Assembly (NCBI GenBank): GCA_947505915.1
Contig: CANNNH010000013.1
Location: 1 to 17,202 of the forward strand
Reading direction: 5' to 3'
Origin: Comamonadaceae bacterium
Lineage (GTDB): Bacteria; Pseudomonadota; Gammaproteobacteria; Burkholderiales; Burkholderiaceae
Length of the DNA: 17,202 nucleotides
How positions within the stretch are numbered: the first letter of the stretch is position 1; each line of letters starts with the position of its first letter. Shown piece after piece: positions 1 through 6,157 of the stretch. The position numbers were made by a program, and so were the translations under genes. Below the pieces are notes generated by a model. It was given only the letters and a program-made list of their open reading frames with translations. It was not told where the DNA came from and searched no databases.

Positions 1-457
1 CAGCCAGGTAAACGTCGGGGGCCGGCTTGGAGCGGGGCATTTCATGGCCGCTGAAGATAAAGCCCTCGAAATAAGGCATAAACCCGCATTTTTTCAGCTG
101 CAATTCCACCTTGAAACGGTCGGCGCCGGATGCGCAGGCAATACGGCCCGCGTACTTGGCATGTATTTGCACAACAGCGGCCAGGGCGTTGTCAATTGGC
201 TGCAAACTGCTGACCAAGCCCTGGTTGCGCCGCTCGCGAAAGCTGTCCATCCAGGCCGCTGTCAGGGGCTGGCCGGTGTGCGACTCGATGATGTGGCGCT
301 CGTCATGCACCGACTTACCGACAAAATGCGCCATGCATTGGGCCAGTGTCAGCTGCCAGCCGGACTCTTCGAGCATGTCGCGCAAGACCCCGTTGGTGAT
401 GGATTCGCTGTCCACCAGCACGCCATCGCAATCGAATAAAACCGCTTGGAATTTCAT
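1..457 (-). CDS. HAD-superfamily hydrolase (phosphatase), partial, C-terminus beyond left edge
   Basis: This is a HAD subfamily IA phosphatase resembling beta-phosphoglucomutase and phosphoglycolate phosphatase; its substrate cannot be read from the sequence. Seen: an ATG at 457-455 opens a frame that runs without a stop for 152 residues to the window edge. Motif I is FDCDGVLVDSE with the nucleophile D9 and acid/base D11. A helical cap occupies roughly residues 18-85. Motif II is ACASGA with S110. Motif III is SKPAPD with K144. Motif IV, the acidic Mg2+ site, should lie just beyond the edge. The family is usually about 215-230 residues, so roughly a third is missing. It follows ychJ on the same strand after about 50 bp. 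The HAD assignment is firm; the specific activity is unknown. Confidence 0.9.
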   Translation of the reverse strand, partial: MKFQAVLFDCDGVLVDSESITNGVLRDMLEESGWQLTLAQCMAHFVGKSVHDERHIIESHTGQPLTAAWMDSFRERRNQGLVSSLQPIDNALAAVVQIHAKYAGRIACASGADRFKVELQLKKCGFMPYFEGFIFSGHEMPRSKPAPDVYLA

Positions 458-508
458 GCCTTGATGATAAAGGCAAGGCTTGCGCCGGCTGCCGGGGTGA
501 CGGGATGC

Positions 509-919
509 TCAGAGTTGATCGCCATCCACATAAAACCAGCGCCCGCCTTCGTGCACAAAGCGGCTGCGCTCATGCAGGCGCACGGCCTTGCCGGCTACGC
601 GCATGCGCGCCACAAACTCGACTTCGGCAGCAGCCGGCCCGGTGCTTACGTGAGCGCGCACTTCCAGCCCCAGCCAGCGGGCACCGGGATCAAAATCCAA
701 ACTTGTCGGCCTTGTGCCGGGGTGCCAGGTGGCCAGCAGGTAGCCGGTGTGCTCAAGCACAAAGGCGCTGTAGCGCGAGCGCATCAGGCTGGGCGCGTCC
801 GGCGCGGGCCGGTGTTCGAAGTCGTCAAGGTAAGGGCCGCAGCAGTCGACCAGCTTGAGCGGCTGGCCTGGCTTGGCCTCACGCCCGCAGGGACAAGCTG
901 CGTTTGCGGCCGGGGCCAC
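509..919 (-). CDS. ychJ: YchJ/UPF0225 family protein (N-terminal SEC-C zinc motif plus NTF2-like domain)
   Basis: The protein resembles E. coli YchJ, whose function is not established. Seen with a GTG start at 919: 136 residues, a Cys-rich SEC-C motif near the N-terminus (C9, C11, C26, C27; CPCG and DCCGPY), then the conserved LMRSRYSAFV segment, TWHPGTR, the core FVARMRV and the ending ERSRF...GRWFYVDG. E. coli YchJ also carries a C-terminal SEC-C motif, which is absent here. The frame stays open upstream to 1093, but that part overlaps the rhodanese gene and has no YchJ-like residues. GTG lies 5 nt after the rhodanese stop and no alternative ATG, GTG or TTG fits better. No clear ribosome binding site is visible, so translation may depend on coupling to the rhodanese gene. 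Identity is secure; the start is less so. Confidence 0.85.
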   Translation of the reverse strand: MAPAANAACPCGREAKPGQPLKLVDCCGPYLDDFEHRPAPDAPSLMRSRYSAFVLEHTGYLLATWHPGTRPTSLDFDPGARWLGLEVRAHVSTGPAAAEVEFVARMRVAGKAVRLHERSRFVHEGGRWFYVDGDQL

Positions 920-924
920 GCGGC

Positions 925-1356
925 TCAGGCCTTGCCGGACGGCCGGCTGGCGGCCTTGTGTTCTTCCAGTGTCTGCACCGGCGCACCTTGCGCGCACCAA
1001 TCGGCAAAGCCCCCATCGATGTGCGCCACATTGCTCATGCCCATGTCTTGCAGCGCCTTGGCCGCCAGCGCACTGCGCCAACCGGCACCGCAAAACAGCA
1101 CAAACTGGCGGCTCTCGTCGCCAAACACCGGTTTGAAATAAGGCGAAGCCGGGTCCACCCAGAACTCCAGCATGCCGCGTGGCGCCAGCAAAGCGCCGGG
1201 CACAGTGCCGCCACGCTCAAGCTCGCGCGGGTCTCGAATATCGACAATCTGCAAGTCAGCACTGCCCATGCGCGCCTGCACTTGCGCCACGCTGAGGGTA
1301 GTGACCTGGGCCATGGCTTCGTCGACAAGCTGGCGGAATCCTTTGGTAATCGGCAT
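925..1356 (-). CDS. Single-domain rhodanese-like sulfurtransferase
   Basis: This 143-residue protein is one rhodanese domain, a fold that carries sulfane sulfur as a cysteine persulfide. Seen: the substrate-entry strand QIVDIRDPRELERGG (about 36-50), the GALLAPRGMLEF segment, the active-site loop CGAGWRS with catalytic C89, and the closing HIDGGFADW motif. The six-residue loop after Cys is the length typical of thiosulfate or persulfide rhodaneses and not of Cdc25-like ones. No signal peptide is visible, so it is probably cytoplasmic. The ATG at 1356 is preceded by a good Shine-Dalgarno (AAAGGAA on the minus strand, 1367-1361). ychJ follows after 5 nt, so the two are likely co-transcribed. 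The sulfur acceptor is unknown. Confidence 0.93.
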   Translation of the reverse strand: MPITKGFRQLVDEAMAQVTTLSVAQVQARMGSADLQIVDIRDPRELERGGTVPGALLAPRGMLEFWVDPASPYFKPVFGDESRQFVLFCGAGWRSALAAKALQDMGMSNVAHIDGGFADWCAQGAPVQTLEEHKAASRPSGKA

Positions 1357-1426
1357 GGGGTTCCTTTGCGAATTGGCGGGTGTGCGCTGGGATTGTCGTC
1401 TTCTTCAGAATCCAGGCTTGGGTTAG

Positions 1427-1443
1427 TGCCTGCGATACAGGCA
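1427..1443. other. Small hairpin between brnA and the rhodanese gene
   Basis: TGCCTG and CAGGCA form a perfect 6-bp stem around a 5-nt loop in the 97-bp gap between the brnA stop and the rhodanese start. There is no T-run on either side, so it is not a convincing intrinsic terminator. It may be a weak transcript-end structure or chance. Confidence 0.3.
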
Positions 1444-1453
1444 GCAGCCAAGT

Positions 1454-1690
1454 TCAGCGGTGCGTTGCAGTAGACGCCTCAAGCCGCTCCGCTAGCCAAA
1501 CTTTAATAACAGATTGCCTTGTAACGCCTAGCTTGCTGGCTTCACGATCTAGTGAGTCAATCATCCAGGTTGGAAAATCGACATTCACCCGCTTCTGCGT
1601 TTGCAGCACGCGCTTGGCTTTGCTCAAGTCCAACGAAGCCGTGATGTCGACGCCTTCATCGAACTGTTGCTCGAATTTTTTAGCTTTCAT
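1454..1690 (-). CDS. brnA: BrnA-type antitoxin (ribbon-helix-helix/CopG fold)
   Basis: This is the antitoxin of a type II toxin-antitoxin pair. In the BrnTA family the antitoxin neutralises the BrnT ribonuclease by direct binding and its C-terminal DNA-binding domain represses the operon. Seen from the ATG at 1690: 78 residues, a polar N-terminal part (KAKKFEQQFDEG) expected to contact the toxin, then a ribbon-helix-helix domain from about residue 33 with the strand KRVNVDFP followed by two helices (TWMIDSLDREASKLG and TRQSVIKVWLAERLE). The frame extends nine codons upstream, but this ATG gives the usual family N-terminus and overlaps the end of brnT by 11 bp, as expected for a coupled toxin-first operon. 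DNA binding and neutralisation are inferred from the family. Confidence 0.88.
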   Translation of the reverse strand: MKAKKFEQQFDEGVDITASLDLSKAKRVLQTQKRVNVDFPTWMIDSLDREASKLGVTRQSVIKVWLAERLEASTATHR

Positions 1691-1943
1691 AAAGTGCCAC
1701 CTCTTCTGTGCGTGCACGACGCACGGATATCAATCGAACATGGGGCCCGCGATAGGTAATTACCGCGGACCAATGCTTTGAGTCAATTTGCCCTATCGCC
1801 AGAAACCGCGGCTCGTCTTCAGTCTTTGCAGGGATCTCAATCAACATCGGATCGCTCCAAAGGCTTTGGGCTTCCATGAAATCAATGCCATGTTTCGCGC
1901 GGTTGGCTTCGATCTTTGCAGCGTCGAATTCGAAAACAATCAT
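1680..1943 (-). CDS. brnT: BrnT-type toxin (DUF497 ribonuclease)
   Basis: BrnT toxins are small RelE-like ribonucleases that inhibit translation. Seen: 87 residues, the normal family length, with the typical start MIVFEFDAAKIEANRAKHGI, then DFMEAQSLWSDP, a central strand block (RFLAIGQI, HWSAVITY) and the basic C-terminal signature RLISVRRARTEE that contributes to the active site in this family. It appears intact. The gene order toxin before antitoxin is the one typical of brnTA. There is no ribosome binding site: an inverted repeat ends directly at the ATG and a -10-like hexamer lies 9 nt upstream, so the message may be leaderless. The pair lies between catabolic and housekeeping genes, which suggests insertion. 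Activity is inferred. Confidence 0.9.
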   Translation of the reverse strand: MIVFEFDAAKIEANRAKHGIDFMEAQSLWSDPMLIEIPAKTEDEPRFLAIGQIDSKHWSAVITYRGPHVRLISVRRARTEEVALYES

Positions 1944-1981
1944 GGTATAGAAACTATACCTTAATTGGCGCTTTATGGCCA
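1944..1981 (-). promoter_or_regulatory. Candidate brnTA promoter with overlapping operator
   Basis: A perfect inverted repeat, GGTATAG-AAA-CTATACC on the plus strand, spans 1944-1960 and ends against the brnT ATG (1943). Read on the minus strand it contains a -10-like TATAGT (1958-1953). A -35-like TGGCCA (1981-1976) lies exactly 17 nt upstream. Transcription from this -10 would begin at about the start codon, giving a leaderless mRNA. The repeat overlapping the -10 is a natural operator for the BrnA ribbon-helix-helix protein. The repeat and spacing are seen; promoter and operator function are inferred. Confidence 0.6.
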
Positions 1982-1985
1982 GACA

Positions 1986-2017
1986 GCCCTGACTTCTAAC
2001 CTTCTAGTTAAGAGGGC
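1986..2017. other. Imperfect inverted repeat downstream of the thiolase gene
   Basis: GCCCT at 1986-1990 and AGGGC at 2013-2017 can pair, with a bulged inner stem between. There is no T-run. It is the only structure I see between the thiolase stop (2075) and the brnTA promoter that might mark the end of the liu transcript; support is weak. Confidence 0.2.
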
Positions 2018-2074
2018 AAAGACTTCAGAATGCCAAGAGCGAGTAGGCGAGGCACGGGGCCTGAGGGCGGTGGC

Positions 2075-3256
2075 TTAGATAAGTTCTAGAGCGATGGCCG
2101 TGCCTTCGCCGCCGCCAATGCACAAAGTCGCCACGCCTTTTTTCAGACCGCGCGCCTTGAGCGCGTACAGCAGCGTGACGATGATGCGCGCGCCGCTGGC
2201 GCCTATCGGGTGGCCGAGCGCGCAGGCGCCGCCGTTGACGTTGACGATGTCGTGGCTGATGCCCAGCTCTTTCATGGCGGCCATGGGCACCACGGCAAAG
2301 GCTTCATTGACTTCCCACAGGTCCACGTCTTTGACGCTCCAGCCGATGTTCTTGAGCAGCTTTTGCACCGCGCCCACCGGGGCGGTGGTGAACCACTCAG
2401 GCGCTTGCGCAAAGGTGGCGTGGCCGACGATGCGGGCAATCGGCTTGGCGCCCAGCGCTTTGGCAGTGAATGCGCGCGCCAGCACCAGGGCGGCAGCGCC
2501 GTCGTTGATGGACGAGCTGGAGGCGGCGGTGATGGTGCCGTCTTTTTTGAAGGCCGGCTTGAGGCTGCTGATTTTGTCGAGCTTGACCTTGCCCGGGCCT
2601 TCGTCGATGGCAACGATAACTTCGCCGCTGCGTGTCTTGACGGTGACGGGCGTGATCTCGGCCTTGAAGGCGCCGGACTCGGTGGCGGCCTTGGCGCGCT
2701 GCACGCTGGCAATGGCAAAAGCGTCTTGCGCTTCGCGGGTGAACTGGTATTTGTCAGCGCACTGCTCGCCAAAGGTGCCCATGGCGCGGCCCGGCTCGTA
2801 AGCGTCTTCGAGGCCGTCGAGCATCATGTGGTCATAGATGCGGTCGTGGCCGATGCGGATGCCGCTGCGGCCTTTGAGCAGCAGGTGCGGCGCGTTGGTC
2901 ATGCTCTCCATGCCGCCGGCGACCATGAGGTAGCGGCTGCCCGCCACCAACTGGTCGTGCGCCAATAGGGTGGCCTCCATGCCCGAGCCGCACATTTTGG
3001 AAAGGGTGACAGCGCCGGTGCTGGCCGGCAAACCGCCCTTAAAGCCCGCCTGACGCGCGGGCGCCTGACCCTGGCCGGCCATGAGGCAGTTGCCAAACAG
3101 CACTTCGTCAATTTTGTCGGCCGCGACGCCGGCGCGCTCAACAGCGGCGCGGATAGCGGCGCCACCCAGGTCGTGCGCAGCCAAGCTGGCGAAGTCGCCC
3201 TGAAAGCCGCCCATGGGGGTGCGTGCAGCGCCTAGGATGACGATAGATTCAGACAT
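2075..3256 (-). CDS. atoB: Acetyl-CoA acetyltransferase (thiolase II)
   Basis: The enzyme interconverts two acetyl-CoA and acetoacetyl-CoA, the last step when leucine-derived acetoacetate is consumed. Seen: 393 residues, the normal length of biosynthetic-type thiolases, with the nucleophile C89 in SKMCGSGMEA, the GGMESMTNAPH segment, NEAFAVVP, H349 in GHPIGASGAR and the second catalytic Cys, C379, in CIGGGEG. These match the C89/H348/C378 set of Zoogloea thiolase. A GGGAG ribosome binding site lies 5 nt before the ATG. It is the last gene of the unit that starts with the thioesterase and follows the carbonic anhydrase by 30 bp, which supports a catabolic role over PHB synthesis. A broader 3-ketoacyl-CoA thiolase is possible; the catalytic class is certain, chain-length preference is not. 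Confidence 0.92.
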   Translation of the reverse strand: MSESIVILGAARTPMGGFQGDFASLAAHDLGGAAIRAAVERAGVAADKIDEVLFGNCLMAGQGQAPARQAGFKGGLPASTGAVTLSKMCGSGMEATLLAHDQLVAGSRYLMVAGGMESMTNAPHLLLKGRSGIRIGHDRIYDHMMLDGLEDAYEPGRAMGTFGEQCADKYQFTREAQDAFAIASVQRAKAATESGAFKAEITPVTVKTRSGEVIVAIDEGPGKVKLDKISSLKPAFKKDGTITAASSSSINDGAAALVLARAFTAKALGAKPIARIVGHATFAQAPEWFTTAPVGAVQKLLKNIGWSVKDVDLWEVNEAFAVVPMAAMKELGISHDIVNVNGGACALGHPIGASGARIIVTLLYALKARGLKKGVATLCIGGGEGTAIALELI

Positions 3257-3286
3257 GAAAACTCCCTGAAAAAATAATCTGCTTGT

Positions 3287-3946
3287 TCAGTGCCGCTTGG
3301 CATGTCCCACGCCTTGAATAGCTGCCTTGTAGACCGCCTCCAGGCTGTCGTTGCCGGTGATGGTGATGCCCATGTCTTTGAGCAAGCCGTCGTGAATGCC
3401 GTACACCCAGCCATGCAAGGCCACCACTTGACCGCGCAGCCAGGCGTCTTGCAAGACCGTGCTTTGGGCGACGTTGACCACTTGCTCAATGGCGTTGAGC
3501 TCGACCAGGGCGTCGCAGCGCCGCTCTTCAGCGATGCCGTCGAGCAAGTCGCGGTGCAAGTCGCGCACGTCCTGAATATGCCGCAACCAGTTGTCTGCCA
3601 GGCCGATGCGCGCGCCTTCCAGCGCCGCGCGCACGCCCGAGCAACCGTAGTGGCCGACCACCATGACATGCTCGACCTTCAAACGCTCGACGGCGAACTG
3701 GATGGTAGACAGGGCGTTCAGGTCTGAGTGCACCACCACATTGGCCACGTTACGGTGAACGAAAACCTCGCCGGGCTCCAGGCCGGTGATCTGATTGGCC
3801 GGCACGCGGCTGTCAGAGCAGCCTATCCACATGTACTTGGGGGTTTGCTGCTGCACCAGGCTGGTAAAAAAGCCGGGGCGCTCAGCCTCCATTTGCGCTG
3901 CCCAGGCGCGGTTGTGGACAAAAAGGTCAGTGATGGATGTGGTCAT
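3287..3946 (-). CDS. can: Beta-class carbonic anhydrase
   Basis: This is a zinc enzyme that interconverts CO2 and bicarbonate in the cytoplasm. Seen: 219 residues; the metal ligands C43 and D45 with R47 in IGCSDSRVP, then H99 and C102 in VGHYGCSG. This is the E. coli Can-like arrangement, including the Asp-Arg dyad. The EPGEVFVHRNVAN segment (57-69) and the C-terminal VALHGWVYGIHDG are also typical. An AAGGA element lies about 14 nt before the ATG, a long spacing. It sits 36 bp after the isovaleryl-CoA dehydrogenase gene and 30 bp before the thiolase gene on the same strand, so it appears to be part of the liu operon. There it could feed bicarbonate to the biotin-dependent methylcrotonyl-CoA carboxylase; that role is inferred. 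Confidence 0.95.
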   Translation of the reverse strand: MTTSITDLFVHNRAWAAQMEAERPGFFTSLVQQQTPKYMWIGCSDSRVPANQITGLEPGEVFVHRNVANVVVHSDLNALSTIQFAVERLKVEHVMVVGHYGCSGVRAALEGARIGLADNWLRHIQDVRDLHRDLLDGIAEERRCDALVELNAIEQVVNVAQSTVLQDAWLRGQVVALHGWVYGIHDGLLKDMGITITGNDSLEAVYKAAIQGVGHAKRH

Positions 3947-3982
3947 GGTTTTTATTTTCGTCCTTCATGCAAGGCGGGTGCA

Positions 3983-5161
3983 TCAAAGGGTTTCTGCAAA
4001 CAGCTCGCGGCCAATCAGCATGCGGCGGATTTCGCTGGTGCCCGCACCAATCTCGTAGAGCTTGGCGTCGCGCCACAAACGGCCCAGCGGGTAGTCGTTG
4101 ATGTAACCATTGCCGCCAAAAATCTGCACGCCCTCGCCGGCCATCCAGGTGGCTTTTTCGGCGGTCCACAAGATCACGCTGGCGCAGTCTTTGCGCACGC
4201 GGCGCACATGCTCGGCGCCCAGTGCATCGAGGTTTTTGGCCACCGTGTAGGCAAACGAGCGCCCGGCTTGCAGCACGGTGTACATGTCAGCAACCTTGCC
4301 TTGAATGAGCTGAAACTCACCAATGCTTTGGCCGAACTGCTTGCGCTCGTGGATGTAGGGCAGCACGTTGTCCATGACCGACTGCATGATGCCCAACGGC
4401 CCGCCAGACAGCACCGCACGCTCGTAGTCCAGCCCGCTCATCAGCACTTTGGCGCCCTGGTTCAGGCCGCCGAGCACATTCGCTAACGGCACCTCGACGT
4501 TATGGAACACCAGCTCGCCGGTGTGGCTCCCACGCATGCCAAGCTTGTCGAGCTTTTGCGCCACCGAAAAACCCTTCATGCCTTTTTCAATCAGAAAAGC
4601 CGTTACGCCGCGTGCGCCCAATTCAGGTTCACTTTTGGCATAGACCACCAGGGTGTCGGCATCGGGGCCGTTGGTGATCCACATCTTGCTGCCGTTGAGC
4701 AGGTAGTAGCCGCCTTTGTCTTCAGCGCGCAGTTTCATGCTCAGCACGTCGCTGCCCGCACCGGGCTCGCTCATGGCCAGTGCGCCCACGTGTTCGCCGC
4801 TGATGAGCTTGGGCAGGTACTTGCTGCGCTGCTCGGGCGTACCGTTGCGCTTGATCTGGTTGACGCACAAATTGCTGTGCGCGCCGTAAGACAGGCCCAC
4901 GCTGGCGCTGGCGCGCGAAATTTCTTCCATGGCGACCATGTGCGCCAGGTAGCCCATGTTGGCGCCGCCGTACTCCTCACCCACAGTGATGCCCAGCACG
5001 CCCAGGCTGCCCATTTTTTGCCACAAGTCCATGGGGAACTGGTCGTGCTTGTCGATCTCAGCGGCGCGGGGCGCGATCTCGGCTTGCGCAAATTCGCGCA
5101 CCGCGTCGCGCAAGGCGTCGACGTCTTCGCCGAGTTGAAAGTCCAGGCCGGGCATGTTCAT
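3983..5161 (-). CDS. liuA: Isovaleryl-CoA dehydrogenase
   Basis: This FAD enzyme oxidises isovaleryl-CoA to 3-methylcrotonyl-CoA in leucine degradation and passes electrons to electron-transfer flavoprotein. Seen: 392 residues with the acyl-CoA dehydrogenase signatures [13 protein letters not shown] (127-139) and [11 protein letters not shown] (159-169). [14 protein letters not shown] (244-257) places the catalytic base E247 at the helix G position characteristic of isovaleryl-CoA dehydrogenases, where most other acyl-CoA dehydrogenases carry the base near the C-terminus. The C-terminal [17 protein letters not shown] is also typical. A good ribosome binding site (GAAGGAA) lies upstream of the ATG. 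It is the second gene of the unit, 41 bp after the thioesterase gene, with LiuR encoded just upstream. The symbol ivd is also used. Identity is strong. Confidence 0.95.
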   Translation of the reverse strand: MNMPGLDFQLGEDVDALRDAVREFAQAEIAPRAAEIDKHDQFPMDLWQKMGSLGVLGITVGEEYGGANMGYLAHMVAMEEISRASASVGLSYGAHSNLCVNQIKRNGTPEQRSKYLPKLISGEHVGALAMSEPGAGSDVLSMKLRAEDKGGYYLLNGSKMWITNGPDADTLVVYAKSEPELGARGVTAFLIEKGMKGFSVAQKLDKLGMRGSHTGELVFHNVEVPLANVLGGLNQGAKVLMSGLDYERAVLSGGPLGIMQSVMDNVLPYIHERKQFGQSIGEFQLIQGKVADMYTVLQAGRSFAYTVAKNLDALGAEHVRRVRKDCASVILWTAEKATWMAGEGVQIFGGNGYINDYPLGRLWRDAKLYEIGAGTSEIRRMLIGRELFAETL

Positions 5162-5202
5162 CGCGTGGTTCCTTCAAATGACTTTTGCAGCAGGCGTTGC
5201 GT

Positions 5203-5664
5203 TTAGTAGGTCTGCGGCACCGGCACCAGGGTTTGCTGCATCACGGCGCAGTCGGTGACCTTGCCGTCAGCTGCCACGTGCCGGACCTCTGCCATGGTGA
5301 CGATGATGCGTTTGCCGCCCTTGAGCACGCGGCCGGTGGCGCGCAACTCGCCATCCCGAAAGCCGGCCAGAAAGTTGACCTTGTATTCGACCGTGGTCAC
5401 TTCCATGCCCGCGGGCGCCACCGTCAGGCCGGCATAGCCGCCGGCGATGTCGGCCAGCGCGCCCATGGCGCCGCCATGAAAGCCGCCTTGCTGCTGGGTC
5501 ACGCGGTCTGAGTAAGGCAGCGCCACTTCACACAGGCCGGGCTCAACACGCAAGAGGCGCGCACCCAGATGCTGCATCAGGCCCTGGCGCACAAAGCTGG
5601 CCTGTACTCTGGCAAAGAGTTCCACGGCGTCTTGACTGGCCAACGGGGCTTGGGTTTGGGGCAT
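5203..5664 (-). CDS. PaaI/YdiI-like hotdog-fold acyl-CoA thioesterase
   Basis: The protein is a single hotdog domain of 153 residues, a family that hydrolyses acyl-CoA thioesters. Seen: the hallmark QGGFHGGAMGALADIAGGYAG (about 59-79) with the catalytic-helix HGG (63-65) and the acidic residue D72. The second half of the fold follows: TTVEYKVNFLAGFRDGELRA, GGKRIIVTMAEV and the ending TDCAVMQQTLV. No signal peptide is visible. It is the first gene after the palindromic operator and precedes isovaleryl-CoA dehydrogenase, so it may relieve CoA trapping during branched-chain acyl-CoA breakdown. That role is inferred and the natural substrate is unknown. No Shine-Dalgarno is evident before the ATG at 5664. 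Confidence 0.88.
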   Translation of the reverse strand: MPQTQAPLASQDAVELFARVQASFVRQGLMQHLGARLLRVEPGLCEVALPYSDRVTQQQGGFHGGAMGALADIAGGYAGLTVAPAGMEVTTVEYKVNFLAGFRDGELRATGRVLKGGKRIIVTMAEVRHVAADGKVTDCAVMQQTLVPVPQTY

Positions 5665-5684
5665 GTTGGATTGAGGGAAAAGTG

Positions 5685-5705
5685 TGACGTTGACGTTAAC
5701 GTCAA
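5685..5705. promoter_or_regulatory. Candidate LiuR operator (16-bp perfect palindrome)
   Basis: TTGACGTTAACGTCAA at 5690-5705 is a perfect palindrome, preceded by an extra direct TGACGT copy at 5685-5690. It fills the 41-bp gap between the liuR stop (5708-5706) and the thioesterase start (5664). MerR-family regulators bind such dyads in promoter spacers, and the sequence resembles the TTTACGT/ACGTAAA-type sites I recall being described for LiuR. A TTGACG (-35-like) is contained in it on the minus strand, but no good -10 follows at 17-19 nt, which fits a regulator-dependent promoter. The palindrome is seen; LiuR binding is inferred. Confidence 0.7.
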
Positions 5706-6122
5706 TTATGGACGACTTTGTTTTTTGACCGGCTTCTGACTGGCCTTGTTCAGAAGGGCGCGGGTTTCTTTTTCATGCGCCTTGAGCTCTTCAAGATTAG
5801 CTTGCAGGTCGGTCATCTGGCTTTCGAGTTGTTGGCGATGACCCGCCAGCACGGCCAGAAATTTTTGCAACTGCGGCACGGTGTCGCGCGGGCTGTCGTA
5901 AGAGTCAATGATGTCCTTGGCCTCTGTCAGCGACAGGCCCAGGCGCTTGGCGCGCAAAGTCAGCTTGAGCCGGGTGCGGTCGCGGGCACTGTAGATGCGG
6001 TTGCGCCCGCCGGGGCCGGCGCGCACAGGTTGCAGCAGGCCCATGTCTTCATAAAAGCGCATGGCCCTTGTCGTCAGGTCAAACTCTTTGGCAAGGTCGC
6101 TGATGGTGTAAGTCGTGGCCAT
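5706..6122 (-). CDS. liuR: MerR-family transcriptional regulator LiuR
   Basis: LiuR-type MerR proteins control branched-chain amino acid catabolism genes in proteobacteria. Seen from the ATG at 6122: 138 residues; a winged helix-turn-helix at the N-terminus (TYTISDLAKEFDLTTRAMRFYEDMGLL), the wing GPGGRNRIYSARDRTRL, a second helical pair (LRAKRLGLSLTEAKDII), a coiled coil from about 85 to 122 for dimerisation, and a basic tail. There is no cysteine-rich metal site, which fits a regulator that senses a metabolite. The frame can also start at a TTG four codons upstream (6134). The ATG is preferred because it gives the usual N-terminus, although neither has a clear ribosome binding site. It lies directly upstream of the liu genes on the same strand, with a 16-bp palindrome between. 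Confidence 0.88.
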   Translation of the reverse strand: MATTYTISDLAKEFDLTTRAMRFYEDMGLLQPVRAGPGGRNRIYSARDRTRLKLTLRAKRLGLSLTEAKDIIDSYDSPRDTVPQLQKFLAVLAGHRQQLESQMTDLQANLEELKAHEKETRALLNKASQKPVKKQSRP

Positions 6123-6157
6123 GGTGAAACGCAAGCTGTTGAAGTAAGGCGCTGAGC

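Noticed and set aside
920..1093. Upstream extension of the ychJ frame
   Set aside because: The extra 58 codons overlap the rhodanese gene and encode residues unlike YchJ N-termini, which begin just before the CPCG motif.
2210..2968. Long plus-strand open frame opposite the thiolase gene (and similar ones opposite can, liuA and the ygjP-like gene)
   Set aside because: All are shadows of well-supported minus-strand genes, with low-complexity products and no recognisable domains.
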